Source: Limnohabitans sp. Rim8
GTDB taxonomy: Bacteria; Pseudomonadota; Gammaproteobacteria; Burkholderiales; Burkholderiaceae_C
Length of the DNA stretch: 64,000 nt
Direction: 5' to 3'
NCBI GenBank assembly: GCA_945901045.1
Contig: CAMDKK010000015.1
Location: forward strand, 1 to 64,000
Part shown: positions 9,248-19,123 of the stretch, piece after piece
How the letters are laid out: each line of letters starts with the position of its first letter
Numbering within the stretch: the stretch's first letter is position 1
The notes under the pieces: model-generated
Told to the model about the DNA's origin: nothing
Seen by the model: only the letters and a program-made list of their open reading frames with translations
Databases searched by the model: none
Translations under genes and position numbers: made by a program

Positions 9248-10225
9248 CTAACTGGCCCAAAACAAAGCGTAGTGCGATTTTTCATCGGTCCAATGCCGGA
9301 TGTTTGAAAAGCCTGATGTGTGTAATTGCGTTGTAAACTTTTCAATTGTCCATTTGTAAGAATTTTCGGTATGGATGGTTTCGTCTTGCTTGAAAAGACG
9401 TTGCTGCCCATGCCAATTCACAGCCAGTTTTCGCTTGGCTTGCAAGTGCATTTCAACGCGCGACTCTGGCACATTAAAACGTGCGCTGTGCTGCCAATCG
9501 CGCACATCAAAATCTGAACCCAATAAGCTATTGACACGCCTGAGAACGTTCAAATTAAAGGCGGCCGTAACACCCAAGTCATCTGCGTAAGCGCGCTCAA
9601 GCGTGCTTGGGTCTTTAACAAGATCTATTCCAATGATGAGTCCTGACCCCGGCTGGCCCATTTTGCAAAGGGAGGCGACTCTTTGCAAAAAGTGCAAGGC
9701 CTCAGTGGGATTGAAGTTACCCAAACTGGAGCCAAGGTACAGTGCAAGCAGGGGTTCTGCCGTCAGCTGTTTTTGCAACTCTTCTGGAAATGTCAGTGAA
9801 TTTGAAAAGTCCATAGCCACACCGACCACATTGATTCCCGCGAATTTGGCTTGCAAATCTTTTAGATTATGGGAAAGATAGTCAACTGAAATATCTACAG
9901 CGACATAGGTCGCCGGCATGGTGTGTGTGAATAATTGAACTGCTTTTTGACAATTGCCCGCACCCAAGTCAACCCACGTGGCTTGCTTGGGAAATCGCGC
10001 ATGAATTTCGCTCGCATGGTCAACGAAAATTTCTAACTCGGTACGGGTTGGGTAATATTCAGGCAACAATGTAATTGCGTCAAACAAGACCGACCCCATC
10101 TCATCATAGAAGTACTTTGGGGACAACGTAGCCTGAGGGGAAAACAAGCCGTGGCTCAGTTCTTGAAGATTGGCATCTTTGTTTTCTTTGTCAATTTCAA
10201 AAAATCGGGGCTGTTTAACTTGCAT
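9248..10225 (-). CDS. egtD: L-histidine N-alpha-methyltransferase (hercynine synthase)
   Basis: A 325-residue SAM-dependent methyltransferase of the EgtD family. It has the early SPKYFYDEMGSVLFDAI motif, LPEYYPTRTE, the SAM-binding WVDLGAGNCQK (84-94), FLGSSLGNFNP and the C-terminal ENSYKWT...F region. EgtD trimethylates histidine to hercynine, the acceptor for both ergothioneine and selenoneine; here it supplies SenA. The ATG at 10225 was preferred to a TTG one codon upstream. It lies 61 bp downstream of the importer genes on the same strand, so transporter and egtD may share a transcript. It is convergent with senA. Confidence 0.93.
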   Translation of the reverse strand: MQVKQPRFFEIDKENKDANLQELSHGLFSPQATLSPKYFYDEMGSVLFDAITLLPEYYPTRTELEIFVDHASEIHARFPKQATWVDLGAGNCQKAVQLFTHTMPATYVAVDISVDYLSHNLKDLQAKFAGINVVGVAMDFSNSLTFPEELQKQLTAEPLLALYLGSSLGNFNPTEALHFLQRVASLCKMGQPGSGLIIGIDLVKDPSTLERAYADDLGVTAAFNLNVLRRVNSLLGSDFDVRDWQHSARFNVPESRVEMHLQAKRKLAVNWHGQQRLFKQDETIHTENSYKWTIEKFTTQLHTSGFSNIRHWTDEKSHYALFWAS

Positions 10226-10286
10226 CAAAATCTCACTGCATCTTCAGGGTTAACTTATCGTGGCGTTTTTTGAATCGGATTGTGAA

Positions 10287-11150
10287 TCACCTATTGAGCC
10301 ACCGCCTGAGACTAAAGCTCAAAGCATCGACGCAAGCCACCATCAGCAGCATCGCAGCCAAAATCGTGGCGGTTTTGTTCATGAGAAACAGGCCCATGTT
10401 AAAGGACAACATCTGCCCCAAACCGCCCGCCCCCACAACTCCCAATACGGAGGCTGCACGAATGTTGTTTTCCCAGCGGTACAGCGTGTAACTCATTAAC
10501 TGCGGTAAGACCTGCGGCAAAGTGGCGTAGACAAATACGCGAAGCGGTCCTACACCTTGAATACGCATAGCGTCTCCAGGACCGGTGGGTACATTTTCCA
10601 TCGCCTCTGCAAACAGCCGGCCCAGAACGCCGCTGGTGTGAAGGGCCAGCGCCAAGGTACCCGCCATGGGTCCTAGACCTGCAGAAATTAACAAGAGCGC
10701 AGCCCAAACCAGTTCAGGAATAGCCCGCAAGGCATTGAGCAGCCAGCGTGTAGGACTGCGCAGCCAAGCCGAGTCTTGTTTCGACATCCGGCTGGCGGGT
10801 ACAGCCAAGGCCAATCCCAGCACTGCAGCCATGGCGGTACCCAACGCAGACATGGCCAGTGTTTCCCAAGCTGCCGAAACGACTTTGCTCACAAACTTTG
10901 GCGACAAATCAGGTGGAAAAAACTCCGCCATAAAGCGGTACATGCTGCGTCCCGCATCCAATGACGCAAAGGCCGCCCAATCAAGGTCTAAAGACACAAA
11001 ACTGGTCATCACCAGTAACAGCAAAGCGACAGCGAACCAGCAAGTTCGGCATCTGGCATTGAATAATGGAGGCGGCAATTTGTAAGGCGGGTTGGCCGCT
11101 TCACGGTGAAAGGCCTTTGACAATGGCGATGTAATTGCTGTGCGCTTCAT
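10287..11150 (-). CDS. PhnE-like ABC transporter permease (second), putative selenium oxyanion importer
   Basis: About 287 residues and six TM helices, with the binding-protein-dependent permease EAA loop seen as EAMENVPTGPGDAMRIQG...LPQVLPQL. Similar to PhnE of phosphonate/phosphite importers. The open frame continues further upstream, but that part is a shadow of the preceding permease. The ATG at 11150 overlaps the upstream stop as ATGA and is the credible start. It pairs with the other permease gene (11147-12001) to form the membrane channel. Its place between an SBP/ATPase pair and egtD points to uptake for selenoneine synthesis, but the substrate is inferred only from context. Confidence 0.8.
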   Translation of the reverse strand: MKRTAITSPLSKAFHREAANPPYKLPPPLFNARCRTCWFAVALLLLVMTSFVSLDLDWAAFASLDAGRSMYRFMAEFFPPDLSPKFVSKVVSAAWETLAMSALGTAMAAVLGLALAVPASRMSKQDSAWLRSPTRWLLNALRAIPELVWAALLLISAGLGPMAGTLALALHTSGVLGRLFAEAMENVPTGPGDAMRIQGVGPLRVFVYATLPQVLPQLMSYTLYRWENNIRAASVLGVVGAGGLGQMLSFNMGLFLMNKTATILAAMLLMVACVDALSFSLRRWLNR

Positions 11151-12001
11151 GACAAAGCCCTTCTCAACAATGCACTCACACTGTCGGCCAGGGCCACCAG
11201 CGCAATGAATACCAAAAGCAAAGTGGCAACTTCGCCGCCATTGAACATCTTCATCGAATTGTCCAGTTGTTGGCCCAACCCCCCGGCGCCCACAAATCCC
11301 AGCACCACCGATGAGCGGATGGCACACTCCCAACGATACACCGTATAGGAAGCCAGCTCGGCAGCGTGGGTGGGCATCAGCGCATAAACAAATGCTTGCA
11401 AACGACCACTGCCGTTGCGCATCAGTGAATGGGTGGCATGGCTCTCGCCACTTTCCAGAATTTCGGCATACACCTTGCCAAGCATGCCGCCATAAGTCAA
11501 AGCAATAGCCAATACACCCGCCGTTGGACCCAGGCCCACCACGCGAACAAAAACCAGGGCCCATACCAGTTCGGGAATACTGCGCAGCACGATCAAGGTA
11601 GCGCGTACGCACCATCGCATCACAGCAGGCCAACGGTTCATACGGCCTGTCAATGCCGACAGCGACAAAACGCGAGTAGCCATCAAGCACATAGGCACAG
11701 CCAGCACCAGAGCCAGCGTGACGCCTGCGGTGGCCATGGCTACAGTGCGCCAAGTTTCACGGGCTACCATGTGCATGAATTCGGCGTTGTGCACCAGTGG
11801 CCAAAAGCTGGCCAAAAAATCAAGCGTCACTTTTCGGTTATCGGGTTCCCACAACACCCAGGGTCGAAACTCGGTGGCCACGCACAGTGGCCAAAGAAGC
11901 AACAGGGCCACGCTCAGCCAAAATACCCTTGATGAAAAGTCTGGGTCTCGAAGCTTGGCTGCTGATGCCAGCTGGGCTTGGGGGAAGTGGGTAGCAGACA
12001 T
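11147..12001 (-). CDS. PhnE-like ABC transporter permease (first), putative selenium oxyanion importer
   Basis: About 284 residues with six predicted TM helices and an EAA-type loop (EILESGESHATHSLMRNGSGR...PTHAAELASY). Homologous in layout to the second permease (GAGGLGQ motif near the C-terminus in both). The two probably form a heterodimer, as in some PhnE1/PhnE2 systems. I chose the ATG at 12001; the frame can be extended to a TTG at 12022, which would leave only 12 bp to the ATPase stop. Overlap with the next gene (ATGA) indicates translational coupling. Confidence 0.8.
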   Translation of the reverse strand: MSATHFPQAQLASAAKLRDPDFSSRVFWLSVALLLLWPLCVATEFRPWVLWEPDNRKVTLDFLASFWPLVHNAEFMHMVARETWRTVAMATAGVTLALVLAVPMCLMATRVLSLSALTGRMNRWPAVMRWCVRATLIVLRSIPELVWALVFVRVVGLGPTAGVLAIALTYGGMLGKVYAEILESGESHATHSLMRNGSGRLQAFVYALMPTHAAELASYTVYRWECAIRSSVVLGFVGAGGLGQQLDNSMKMFNGGEVATLLLVFIALVALADSVSALLRRALS

Positions 12002-12034
12002 TTCTACTCGGGAATTGCGCAAGGCCTGCTGGCC

Positions 12035-12871
12035 TCAACGGCAGTGCATGACAACAGGCGCAGAAAGGGGTAGGTCTTGCTCTAACTCAGATTCCAAAGT
12101 ATCCCGGTCTAACGCATGTTCATGCTGTTCGTACAAATGCGCCAGTCGCTCGGGGGTCACTTGTGCAGATGGCAAGTCAAACACTTTCTGCCCATTGAGC
12201 AATCCAATGATGCGGTCAAAGTGCGTTAGCGCCATGTCGACCTGATGCAGCGTGGCAACCAGGGTGATGTGCCGTTCACGCGCCAGCCCCACCAGGGCGG
12301 TCATGGCCAAGCGAGCGCGCATGGGGTCAAGGGCAGACAAGGGCTCGTCGATGAGCCATAGACTGGCAGGAGACAGCAAAGCACGGGCCAATCCCACGCG
12401 TTGACGTTCACCACCGGAAAGGCGGTCTACCCTGTCGAACAATTTGTCACTCAGGTCAAAGTGGTTCAGCGCTTCGTAGGCTGCTGGAATATCGGTGGGG
12501 TAAAACAGCGAGCGCAAGCTGGCCGCCAAACTCATGGCAGGCAAACGTCCGGCCAGCACAGAAGTCACAACACGTTGGCGCGGCGGTAATGGCGGCACCT
12601 GCGGGGCCAGAAACAACTGGCCACGCATACGGCGAAGGTCACTGGTAGACAAACGCCAAGGGTCTTGCCCCCCTAAACGCAACTCGCCATGGGTAGGACG
12701 CTGCGCGCAAGCCAGCACCTGAAGCAAGCTTGTCTTTCCGGCACCCGAAGGGCCAATGATGGCAAGCTGCTCGCCCTCACCGAGCTGAAAGCTAATCCCT
12801 TTTAATGTCGGCAGAACATGCGCAGGTGACGATGGGTGGCGGGCCTGAAGGTCTGAAAGCTCGATGTTCAA
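12035..12871 (-). CDS. PhnC-like ABC transporter ATP-binding protein
   Basis: A 278-residue ATPase with Walker A GPSGAGKTS, Q-loop FLAPQVPPLPPRQ, signature LSGGERQRVGLARAL and Walker B LWLIDEPLSALDP. The RQRV...LAGRL segment is typical of PhnC. It energises the two PhnE-like permeases downstream. The start appears to be TTG at 12871: the frame is closed by a TAA a few codons upstream and no ATG fits, so a non-ATG start 15 bp after the SBP stop is likely. That would give low translation relative to the binding protein. Confidence 0.82.
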   Translation of the reverse strand: MNIELSDLQARHPSSPAHVLPTLKGISFQLGEGEQLAIIGPSGAGKTSLLQVLACAQRPTHGELRLGGQDPWRLSTSDLRRMRGQLFLAPQVPPLPPRQRVVTSVLAGRLPAMSLAASLRSLFYPTDIPAAYEALNHFDLSDKLFDRVDRLSGGERQRVGLARALLSPASLWLIDEPLSALDPMRARLAMTALVGLARERHITLVATLHQVDMALTHFDRIIGLLNGQKVFDLPSAQVTPERLAHLYEQHEHALDRDTLESELEQDLPLSAPVVMHCR

Positions 12872-12886
12872 GGGTAAATGACCCGT

Positions 12887-13765
12887 TTATTGCAGCAACC
12901 CAGCACTGCGAGCCGCCGACTCTAAACCTTTGTAATTTTCAGGCATCGTAGGCACGTAACGGGTGGCGCGATTGAGCTTGAGAATTTCGGCATGCTCGGG
13001 GTTAGCAGGATTCAGTGCAAGCAAAGCAGCCTTGATTTTTTCGCGCTGTTGAGTTGGCATGTCGGCATGGACCGACCAGTTGTAGTTGTAGTAGGGCGGT
13101 GTCGTGAAGAACACATTCACATCCTGTGTATTGACCTTGTTTTCGGTGACGAACTTTTGCCAGACAGTAATGTCTAGCGCGGCGGCGTCGACCTTGCCGC
13201 TGACCACGGAGGCAATGGTGGCATCGTGGGCACCGCTGTAGGCAATGCGCTTGAAGTCTTTTTCAGGATCGATGTTGGCTTGCAATAAATAACTGCGCGG
13301 CATGAGATGACCTGATGTGCTGCTTTGGGAACCAAAAGAGACTTGCTTGCCCTTCATGTCAGCCAAACTCTTGATACCAGATTGGGTCTTGGCAATGAAA
13401 ACCGATTGAAATTTAGTGTCTTCTTCTCGCTGAGCCAGAGGAACAACTTTGCCACCTGAACGAATGTTGGCCTGGACAAAGGTAAAACCACCGAACCAAA
13501 CCAAGTCCACTTTTTTGTTCACCAGCGACTCCACCGCAGCGGGATAGTCGGTCACAGGTGTGAATTGCACCTTCATGTCCAACTGCTTTTCCAAATAAGT
13601 TGCCAGCGGCGTGAACTTGCGAACCTGCTCGGTAGCCGCCTCCTCGGGTATGGTGGTTACCCGCAAGGTGATTTGGGCCTGTGCGTTTGTTAGGCAAGAG
13701 AAAGCCAGCACACCAAAATACACCAAATATAAGAACAAGTTTTTTAATTGTTGAGAATGCAGCAT
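12887..13765 (-). CDS. PhnD-like periplasmic binding protein, putative selenate/selenite or related oxyanion importer
   Basis: A 292-residue protein with a hydrophobic signal peptide ending near NAQAQ, then a PhnD-type two-lobed fold: LRVTTIPEE, FTPVTDYPAAVESL, VDLVWFGGFTFVQA, FGSQSSTSGHLMPRSYL, AYSGAHDATIASVVSGKVDAAALD. PhnD relatives bind phosphonate, phosphite or phosphate. I recall a RefSeq subfamily named putative selenate transporter binding protein that co-occurs with selD and the SenB family. The position of this gene one operon away from senA/senB/selD agrees, but I could not check it. It is the first gene of the leftward SBP-ATPase-permease-permease-egtD series. Confidence 0.78.
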   Translation of the reverse strand: MLHSQQLKNLFLYLVYFGVLAFSCLTNAQAQITLRVTTIPEEAATEQVRKFTPLATYLEKQLDMKVQFTPVTDYPAAVESLVNKKVDLVWFGGFTFVQANIRSGGKVVPLAQREEDTKFQSVFIAKTQSGIKSLADMKGKQVSFGSQSSTSGHLMPRSYLLQANIDPEKDFKRIAYSGAHDATIASVVSGKVDAAALDITVWQKFVTENKVNTQDVNVFFTTPPYYNYNWSVHADMPTQQREKIKAALLALNPANPEHAEILKLNRATRYVPTMPENYKGLESAARSAGLLQ

Positions 13766-14191
13766 TTCTGAAAATACAAAATTGGTTAGTCTTCAACTAT
13801 AACCAAAGTTTTTAGTGCATCAACGATTAAATCAAATTAGCCGCAGTTTCTCAGGGCCCATAGTGCACGAGGGATATCGTTTATAAAAAATATTCATCGC
13901 AGAAACGGCACATTAAAACTCTGCATCACACTGTGATTTGACTGAAAGTCCTTGCCAAAAAAGAAAAATTTGAAAGAGCAACTCTGAACCTGCCATGCTG
14001 AATTGGCTTTTCCGATCTGCTCTGAAGTGACGCCATCAGCAAGTACCTTTTTGCGCAATGGTTCAAGACGACCAAGCGGATTGACGGCCTTGGCACTTGA
14101 GGAATTTCAGAGCTGCGCCATGTGCGACAGTGCAATGGCTTGTTAGCACTTAAATTCTTTTCCTGTTTTCAACCCGCATTGCAGTCAAACC
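13766..14191. other. 426-bp intergenic region between divergent importer operon and CoA transferase
   Basis: No convincing gene. A 69-codon minus-strand frame (13926-14135) has no ribosome site and no recognisable family. AT-rich stretches near 13800-13900 probably hold the promoter of the leftward importer-egtD operon. At 13925-13937 there is a small inverted repeat (ATCACA-C-TGTGAT) of the kind bound by dimeric regulators; no function can be assigned. Confidence 0.5.
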
Positions 14192-15400
14192 ATGTCACTT
14201 TTTGCTTCTCAATTACCGCTGTCTGGCGTTCGCGTGCTGGACTTGTCACGTGTCTTTGCAGGCCCCTGGTGTGGCATGGTGCTGGGCGACTTTGGCGCAG
14301 AAGTCGTCAAAATTGAACATCCCGTGCGCGGCGACGACACGCGTGATTGGAGCATTCGCATTGGCCAGACCGAGTCGGCTTATTACAACAGCGTCAACCG
14401 CAACAAGCGTTCGGTGACGGTCGACTTGCAAACCCCCGAAGGTCAGCAAATCGTGCGCGATCTGGCCCAGCACTGCGACGTGGTTTTGCACAATTTCAAG
14501 TTTGGCGGACTGGACAAATTGGGGCTGGGCTTCGAGGACATACGCAAAGTCAAGTCCGACATCATTTACTGCTCTATTTCTGGCTACGACCGGACCGGCA
14601 AAGAAGCCAAACGCCCTGGCTACGACCTGGTGGTACAAGGTGAAGCGGGCTTGATGGCTCTCAACGGTGAAGCCACACAGGCTCCTTTGAAGTTTGGCAT
14701 GGCCGTGGTCGACATGTTCACCGGCATGTACAGCGCGCAGGCCATTTTGGCCGCCTTGTTTGAAAGGCAAAACACCAAACAAGGCCGGCACATTGAAATG
14801 GCCTTGTTCGATTGCGGTCTGATGATCACCTCTTACTGCGGCCTCGAAGCCATGGTCATGAACGAGGACCCGCCCCGCTACGGCAATGCCCACCCCTCTA
14901 TCGTGCCCTATGGTGTCTTTGAAACTGCGGACGGCCCGGTGGTGATCACGGTGGGTAACAACGCGCAATTTCACCGTTTTTGCAAGGAAGTCATTGACCG
15001 TGAAGACTTGGCTAACGATGCCCGCTTTACAACCAATCTGGACCGCCGTACCCACCGGGACATCCTGGTGCCTGAAATTCTGAAAGAGCTCAAAGCACGC
15101 CCAAGACAAATGCTCCTGCAAAAGCTCACGGCAGCAGGCATTCCCTGCGGCGAAGTGCTGGGCTTGTTAGAAGCCTTGAATTCAGACCGCGTCAAAGCGG
15201 GCGGTTTGGTCACGCAGCAGTCGCACCCTGTCGCGGGTTCTACGCCGGTGCTGTCGTCACCCTACCGTTTTGATGGCGAGCGCATGCCGGTTCGCCTGCC
15301 TCCGCCCGTTTTGGGCGAAGGCACCGAGGACATCCTGAAAGAATGGTTGGACTTGCCCAGTGAACGCATCCGCGAATTGAAAACCAAGGGCGTGATTTAA
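14192..15400 (+). CDS. CaiB/BaiF-family (class III) CoA transferase
   Basis: A 402-residue family III CoA transferase, which moves CoA between acyl groups through an Asp-bound intermediate. Diagnostic features: VLDLSRVFAGPWCGMVLGDFGAEVVKIEHP at the N-terminus (first half shown is the CoA-binding Rossmann part), NRNKRSVTVDL, DVVLHNF and the catalytic Asp in GYDLVVQGEAGLM. Length is normal. The closest functional classes are formyl-, succinyl- or crotonobetainyl-CoA transferases, but the substrate cannot be told. It is a single gene with no nearby acyl-CoA dehydrogenase or ligase. maeB lies downstream after a long leader. Confidence 0.88.
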   Translation: MSLFASQLPLSGVRVLDLSRVFAGPWCGMVLGDFGAEVVKIEHPVRGDDTRDWSIRIGQTESAYYNSVNRNKRSVTVDLQTPEGQQIVRDLAQHCDVVLHNFKFGGLDKLGLGFEDIRKVKSDIIYCSISGYDRTGKEAKRPGYDLVVQGEAGLMALNGEATQAPLKFGMAVVDMFTGMYSAQAILAALFERQNTKQGRHIEMALFDCGLMITSYCGLEAMVMNEDPPRYGNAHPSIVPYGVFETADGPVVITVGNNAQFHRFCKEVIDREDLANDARFTTNLDRRTHRDILVPEILKELKARPRQMLLQKLTAAGIPCGEVLGLLEALNSDRVKAGGLVTQQSHPVAGSTPVLSSPYRFDGERMPVRLPPPVLGEGTEDILKEWLDLPSERIRELKTKGVI

Positions 15401-15697
15401 AACCTCAGGGTTTCCACGCATTACAGCGTCTTTAAAATTGTATACAGTTTAGGAGACAGTGCAGTGCACACCCGTTTGCTGTTTTTCTAACCTCAGAGGA
15501 GACGCGCCATGCGTTCGAGCATCCCGACTTCCACGGCGCCGCAGCGATACCGGTGCAGCAATTGACGCAGACTGCACACAAAAACCGATCCCGTCAGGGT
15601 GTTTTATTTTGCTTTGTAAGGTGTTTCCGCTCAGAGGCAATTAACCGCAAATAGGTTACGCTTAACAGCTCCCTTGCTTCAGAGACTGACGAATCAA
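15401..15697 (+). ncRNA. Candidate structured leader upstream of maeB
   Basis: Nearly 300 bp without a convincing gene (a 61-codon frame at 15459-15644 has no supporting features). It begins with a palindromic AT block containing TTGTATACA near 15440, which could be a promoter or a GntR-type operator. It continues with GC-rich segments able to pair (GTGCAGTGCACAC near 15460; the region 15500-15580), then T-rich runs near 15600-15620. I recall a betaproteobacterial RNA motif described upstream of maeB genes; whether this is an example needs a covariance search. Low certainty. Confidence 0.35.
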
Positions 15698-18001
15698 ATG
15701 AACGACAACCTCTCCCCCGCCGAACACGCTTTGCGCGAAGCTGCCCGTGACTACCATCGTTTTCCCACCCGTGGAAAAATTTCGATCACGCCGACCAAGC
15801 CCTTGTCCAATCAACGCGATTTGTCGCTCGCCTACTCGCCGGGTGTGGCTTACCCTTGTTTGGACATTGAAGCCGACCCGTCCAAAGCCCACGAATACAC
15901 CTCCCGTGGCAATTTGGTCGCTGTCATTACCAACGGCACTGCGGTGCTGGGTTTGGGAGACATTGGCCCGCTGGCCGCCAAGCCCGTGATGGAAGGCAAA
16001 GCTTGTTTGTTCAAAAAATTTGCGGGCATTGATGTCTACGACATTGAGCTGGCCGAGCGCGATCCGGACAAATTAGTCGACATCATTGCCGCCATGGAGC
16101 CCACGCTGGGCGGCATCAACTTGGAAGACATCAAGGCCCCCGAATGCTTTTACATTGAAAAGAAGCTGCGCGAGCGCATGAACATTCCGGTTTTTCATGA
16201 CGATCAGCACGGCACCGCCATCATTTCAGCCGCAGCCATGCTCAACGGATTGGAATTGGTCGGCAAGGACATTGCCAACATCAAGCTCGCTGTATCAGGC
16301 GCGGGTGCTGCTGCTATTGCATGCCTGGACGTGATGTTGGGCTTGGGTGTCAAGGTTGAGCATATTTTTGTGTGCGACTCCAAAGGTGTGATTTACCAAG
16401 GCCGCCCCGGCGGCTATGACGAATCCAAAGCCCGTTATGCGCAACAAACCGAAGCCCGCACGCTGGCCGATGCGGTCAACGGCGCCGATGTGTTCTTGGG
16501 CTGCTCTGCCCCGGGCGTGATGACGGTGGACATGATCAAGACCATGGCCCGGGACCCGATTATTTTGGCGCTGGCCAACCCAGAACCTGAAATCCGGCCT
16601 GAGTTGGCCAAGGCTGCCCGCCCAGACTGCATCATTGCCACGGGCCGTTCGGACTACCCGAACCAGGTCAACAATGTCTTGTGTTTCCCCTATATTTTCC
16701 GAGGTGCATTAGATTGCGGTGCAACCAAAATCACCGAAGCCATGAAGCTCGCTTGCGTGCGACAGATCGCTGATTTGGCCAAAGCCGACATCAGTGAAGA
16801 AGTGGCCAGCGCGTACGAGGGCAAGGAATTGTCTTTCGGGCGCGACTACATTATTCCGACACCCTTTGACTCGCGCTTGATCCTGCGCATCGCGCCGGCC
16901 GTAGCGCAGGCCGCTGCCGAATCCGGTGTGGCCACGCGCCCTATCACCGACATGGATGCGTACCGCCAACAACTGCAAAGCTTTGTGACGCAAACCGGCA
17001 TCTTGATGCAGCCCGTTTTCAATGCCGCCAAGGCCTTGCCAAAAGGTCTCGCACGGGTCGCCTATGCCGATGGCGAAGACCAGCGCGCCTTGCGTGCAGC
17101 GCAGATGGCGATTGATGAAAAAGTGGCCCAACCGATCCTGATCGGACGCCCCTCCGTCATTACCGCCCGCATCGAAAAAGCGGGCCTGCGTATGCGCTTG
17201 GGCGTGGACGTGCACAACGTCAATCCCGAAGACGACCCTCGCTTTCGCCAATATTGGGAGCACTACCACCATTTGATGAAACGCAACGGCGCAACCCCTG
17301 ATGTGGCCAAGGCGGCAGTGCGTCGCTCCAACACCATCATCGGCTCCTTGATGGTGTCCTTGGGCGATGCAGACGCCATAATTTGCGGCCTGACGGGCAA
17401 TTACATGACCCATCTGGAACGCATTGACAGCATTTTGGGCAAACGAGCTGGCGTGAACAACTACGCCGCCGTGAACGCCTTGATGACCAACCAAGGCCCC
17501 ATCTTCATCACCGACACTTACGTCAACGAAGACCCGAGCGCAGAACAACTGGCCGAGATCGCCGCCATGGCAGCGCTGGAAGTGCAGCGCTTTAACCTGG
17601 TCCCTAAAGTGGCTTTCTTGTCGCACTCGAGCTATGGCTCTTCCAAGCGCGCCTCTGCACGCAAGATGCGCATGGCCCGTGACCTGTTTGTGGCGCAACA
17701 CCCGGACATCGAGTGCGACGGCGAGTTGCACGGCGACGCAGCTCTGCAGCCTGAAATTCGCAATGCCTACCTAGAAGACAGCACCCTCTCTGGCTCGGCT
17801 AATTTGCTGGTCTGCCCCAATCTGGATGCGGCCAACATTTTGTACAACGTGCTGAAAACCACCACCAGTGGTGGCGTGACGGTGGGCCCTGTCTTGATGG
17901 GTGCGGCCGGTACGGCACATATTCTCACACCTGCTGCAACGGTTCGTCGTATCTTGAACATGACCGCATTGGCGGCCGCCCCGAATGCAGTTGCCCGATA
18001 A
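15698..18001 (+). CDS. maeB: NADP-dependent malic enzyme with C-terminal phosphotransacetylase-like domain
   Basis: Oxidative decarboxylation of malate to pyruvate with NADP+, supplying NADPH and pyruvate. Residues 1-430 are the malic enzyme: [24 protein letters not shown], the metal/substrate motif [10 protein letters not shown] and the Rossmann segment [13 protein letters not shown]. Residues about 440-767 are a PTA-like domain ([44 protein letters not shown]) that is regulatory in E. coli MaeB, responding to acetyl-CoA. The 767-residue length matches MaeB. The ATG at 15698 is preferred to an upstream TTG. A 61-bp gap separates it from the downstream importer gene. Confidence 0.95.
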   Translation: MNDNLSPAEHALREAARDYHRFPTRGKISITPTKPLSNQRDLSLAYSPGVAYPCLDIEADPSKAHEYTSRGNLVAVITNGTAVLGLGDIGPLAAKPVMEGKACLFKKFAGIDVYDIELAERDPDKLVDIIAAMEPTLGGINLEDIKAPECFYIEKKLRERMNIPVFHDDQHGTAIISAAAMLNGLELVGKDIANIKLAVSGAGAAAIACLDVMLGLGVKVEHIFVCDSKGVIYQGRPGGYDESKARYAQQTEARTLADAVNGADVFLGCSAPGVMTVDMIKTMARDPIILALANPEPEIRPELAKAARPDCIIATGRSDYPNQVNNVLCFPYIFRGALDCGATKITEAMKLACVRQIADLAKADISEEVASAYEGKELSFGRDYIIPTPFDSRLILRIAPAVAQAAAESGVATRPITDMDAYRQQLQSFVTQTGILMQPVFNAAKALPKGLARVAYADGEDQRALRAAQMAIDEKVAQPILIGRPSVITARIEKAGLRMRLGVDVHNVNPEDDPRFRQYWEHYHHLMKRNGATPDVAKAAVRRSNTIIGSLMVSLGDADAIICGLTGNYMTHLERIDSILGKRAGVNNYAAVNALMTNQGPIFITDTYVNEDPSAEQLAEIAAMAALEVQRFNLVPKVAFLSHSSYGSSKRASARKMRMARDLFVAQHPDIECDGELHGDAALQPEIRNAYLEDSTLSGSANLLVCPNLDAANILYNVLKTTTSGGVTVGPVLMGAAGTAHILTPAATVRRILNMTALAAAPNAVAR

Positions 18002-18062
18002 TGGCACCGTTATTGCTTTATCACTATTTTCAACCCGATTTCATTTGTACTGGAGCCTCAAA

Positions 18063-19100
18063 ATGAGCAAACGTTTCTTCCTCAAAGCCACCGCCATGCT
18101 GGCCCTTGTGACCACCATGGGCACTGTCCATGCCCAGACCACTCCGATCAAATTCCAATTGGACTGGCGTTTTGAAGGCCCAGCAGCCTTGTTTTTGACG
18201 CCTGTGGCCAAGGGTTATTTCAAAGACGCCAAGTTGGACGTCACGGTCGATGCCGGCAACGGCTCTGGCGCCGCGGTGACCCGTGTGGCCTCTGGTGCCT
18301 ATGACATGGGCTTTGCCGACCTGGCCGCCTTGATGGAGTTCCACGCCAACAACCCCGATGCGCCCAACAAGCCCGTTGCGGTCATGATGGTGTACAACAA
18401 CACCCCTGCATCGGTCATGTCCCTGAAGAAGTCAGGCATCAAGACACCGGCTGATTTGTCTGGCAAGAAGCTGGGTGCGCCCGTGTTTGATGCGGGGCGT
18501 CGTGCCTTTCCAATTTTTGCCAAAGAAAACGGGATCTCCAATGTCGCTTGGACCGCCATGGACCCGCCGCTGCGTGAAACCATGTTGGTACGTGGTGATG
18601 TGGATGCGATTACCGGTTTTACCTTCACCTCCTTGCTGAACATCGAAGCGCGTGGCGTCAAAGCAGAAGACGTGACGATTTTTCAATACCCTGACTTCGG
18701 CGTCAAGTTGTATGGCAATGCCATCATTGCATCCCCTAAATTGATCAAAGAAAACCCAGCGGCTGTGAAAGCTTTCCTGGCCGCTTTCACCAAGGGTGCC
18801 AAGGATGTCATCACCAATCCGGCAGCCGCCATCAATGACGTTAAAGCACGCGATGGCATCATCAATGTCGAGTTGGAAACACGCCGCATGAAGCTGGCCA
18901 TTGACACGGTCATCAACAGCCCTGGCGCCCGCGAAGAAGGTTTCGGCCAGATCAGGGGCCCTCGATTGAGCCTGATGGCCTCACAAGTGTCGGATGCCTT
19001 CAGCACCAAGTCACGCGTCAACCCCGAGGCCGTCTGGAACGGCAGTTTTCTGCCCACCACCAAAGAGCTGGACATTCTGCCCAAGCCAGCCAAAAAATAA
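18063..19100 (+). CDS. NMT1/TauA-like ABC transporter substrate-binding protein
   Basis: A 345-residue periplasmic protein with signal peptide MSKRFFLKATAML...TVHAQ. The body is of the NMT1/SsuA/TauA class: IKFQLDWRFEGPAALFL, GAAVTRVASGAYDMGFADLAALM, then a second lobe with RGDVDAITGF. Relatives bind sulfonates, pyrimidine precursors, nitrate or aromatic acids. No catabolic gene beside it identifies the ligand. A 26-codon upstream extension overlapping maeB was rejected because the signal peptide begins at the ATG at 18063. It is first of a three-gene importer operon. Confidence 0.83.
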   Translation: MSKRFFLKATAMLALVTTMGTVHAQTTPIKFQLDWRFEGPAALFLTPVAKGYFKDAKLDVTVDAGNGSGAAVTRVASGAYDMGFADLAALMEFHANNPDAPNKPVAVMMVYNNTPASVMSLKKSGIKTPADLSGKKLGAPVFDAGRRAFPIFAKENGISNVAWTAMDPPLRETMLVRGDVDAITGFTFTSLLNIEARGVKAEDVTIFQYPDFGVKLYGNAIIASPKLIKENPAAVKAFLAAFTKGAKDVITNPAAAINDVKARDGIINVELETRRMKLAIDTVINSPGAREEGFGQIRGPRLSLMASQVSDAFSTKSRVNPEAVWNGSFLPTTKELDILPKPAKK

Positions 19101-19123
19101 GCCAAAACACAGCCGCATTGCGC

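Noticed and set aside
13926-14135. 69-codon minus-strand frame in the 426-bp gap
   Set aside because: No ribosome site, no family resemblance, unremarkable length for chance.
15459-15644. 61-codon frame in the maeB leader as a leader peptide
   Set aside because: Cys/Arg-rich without any repeated regulatory codons; the region is better explained as untranslated leader.
16709-17731. 340-codon minus-strand frame inside maeB
   Set aside because: Antisense shadow of a certain gene; no ribosome site or recognisable domain.
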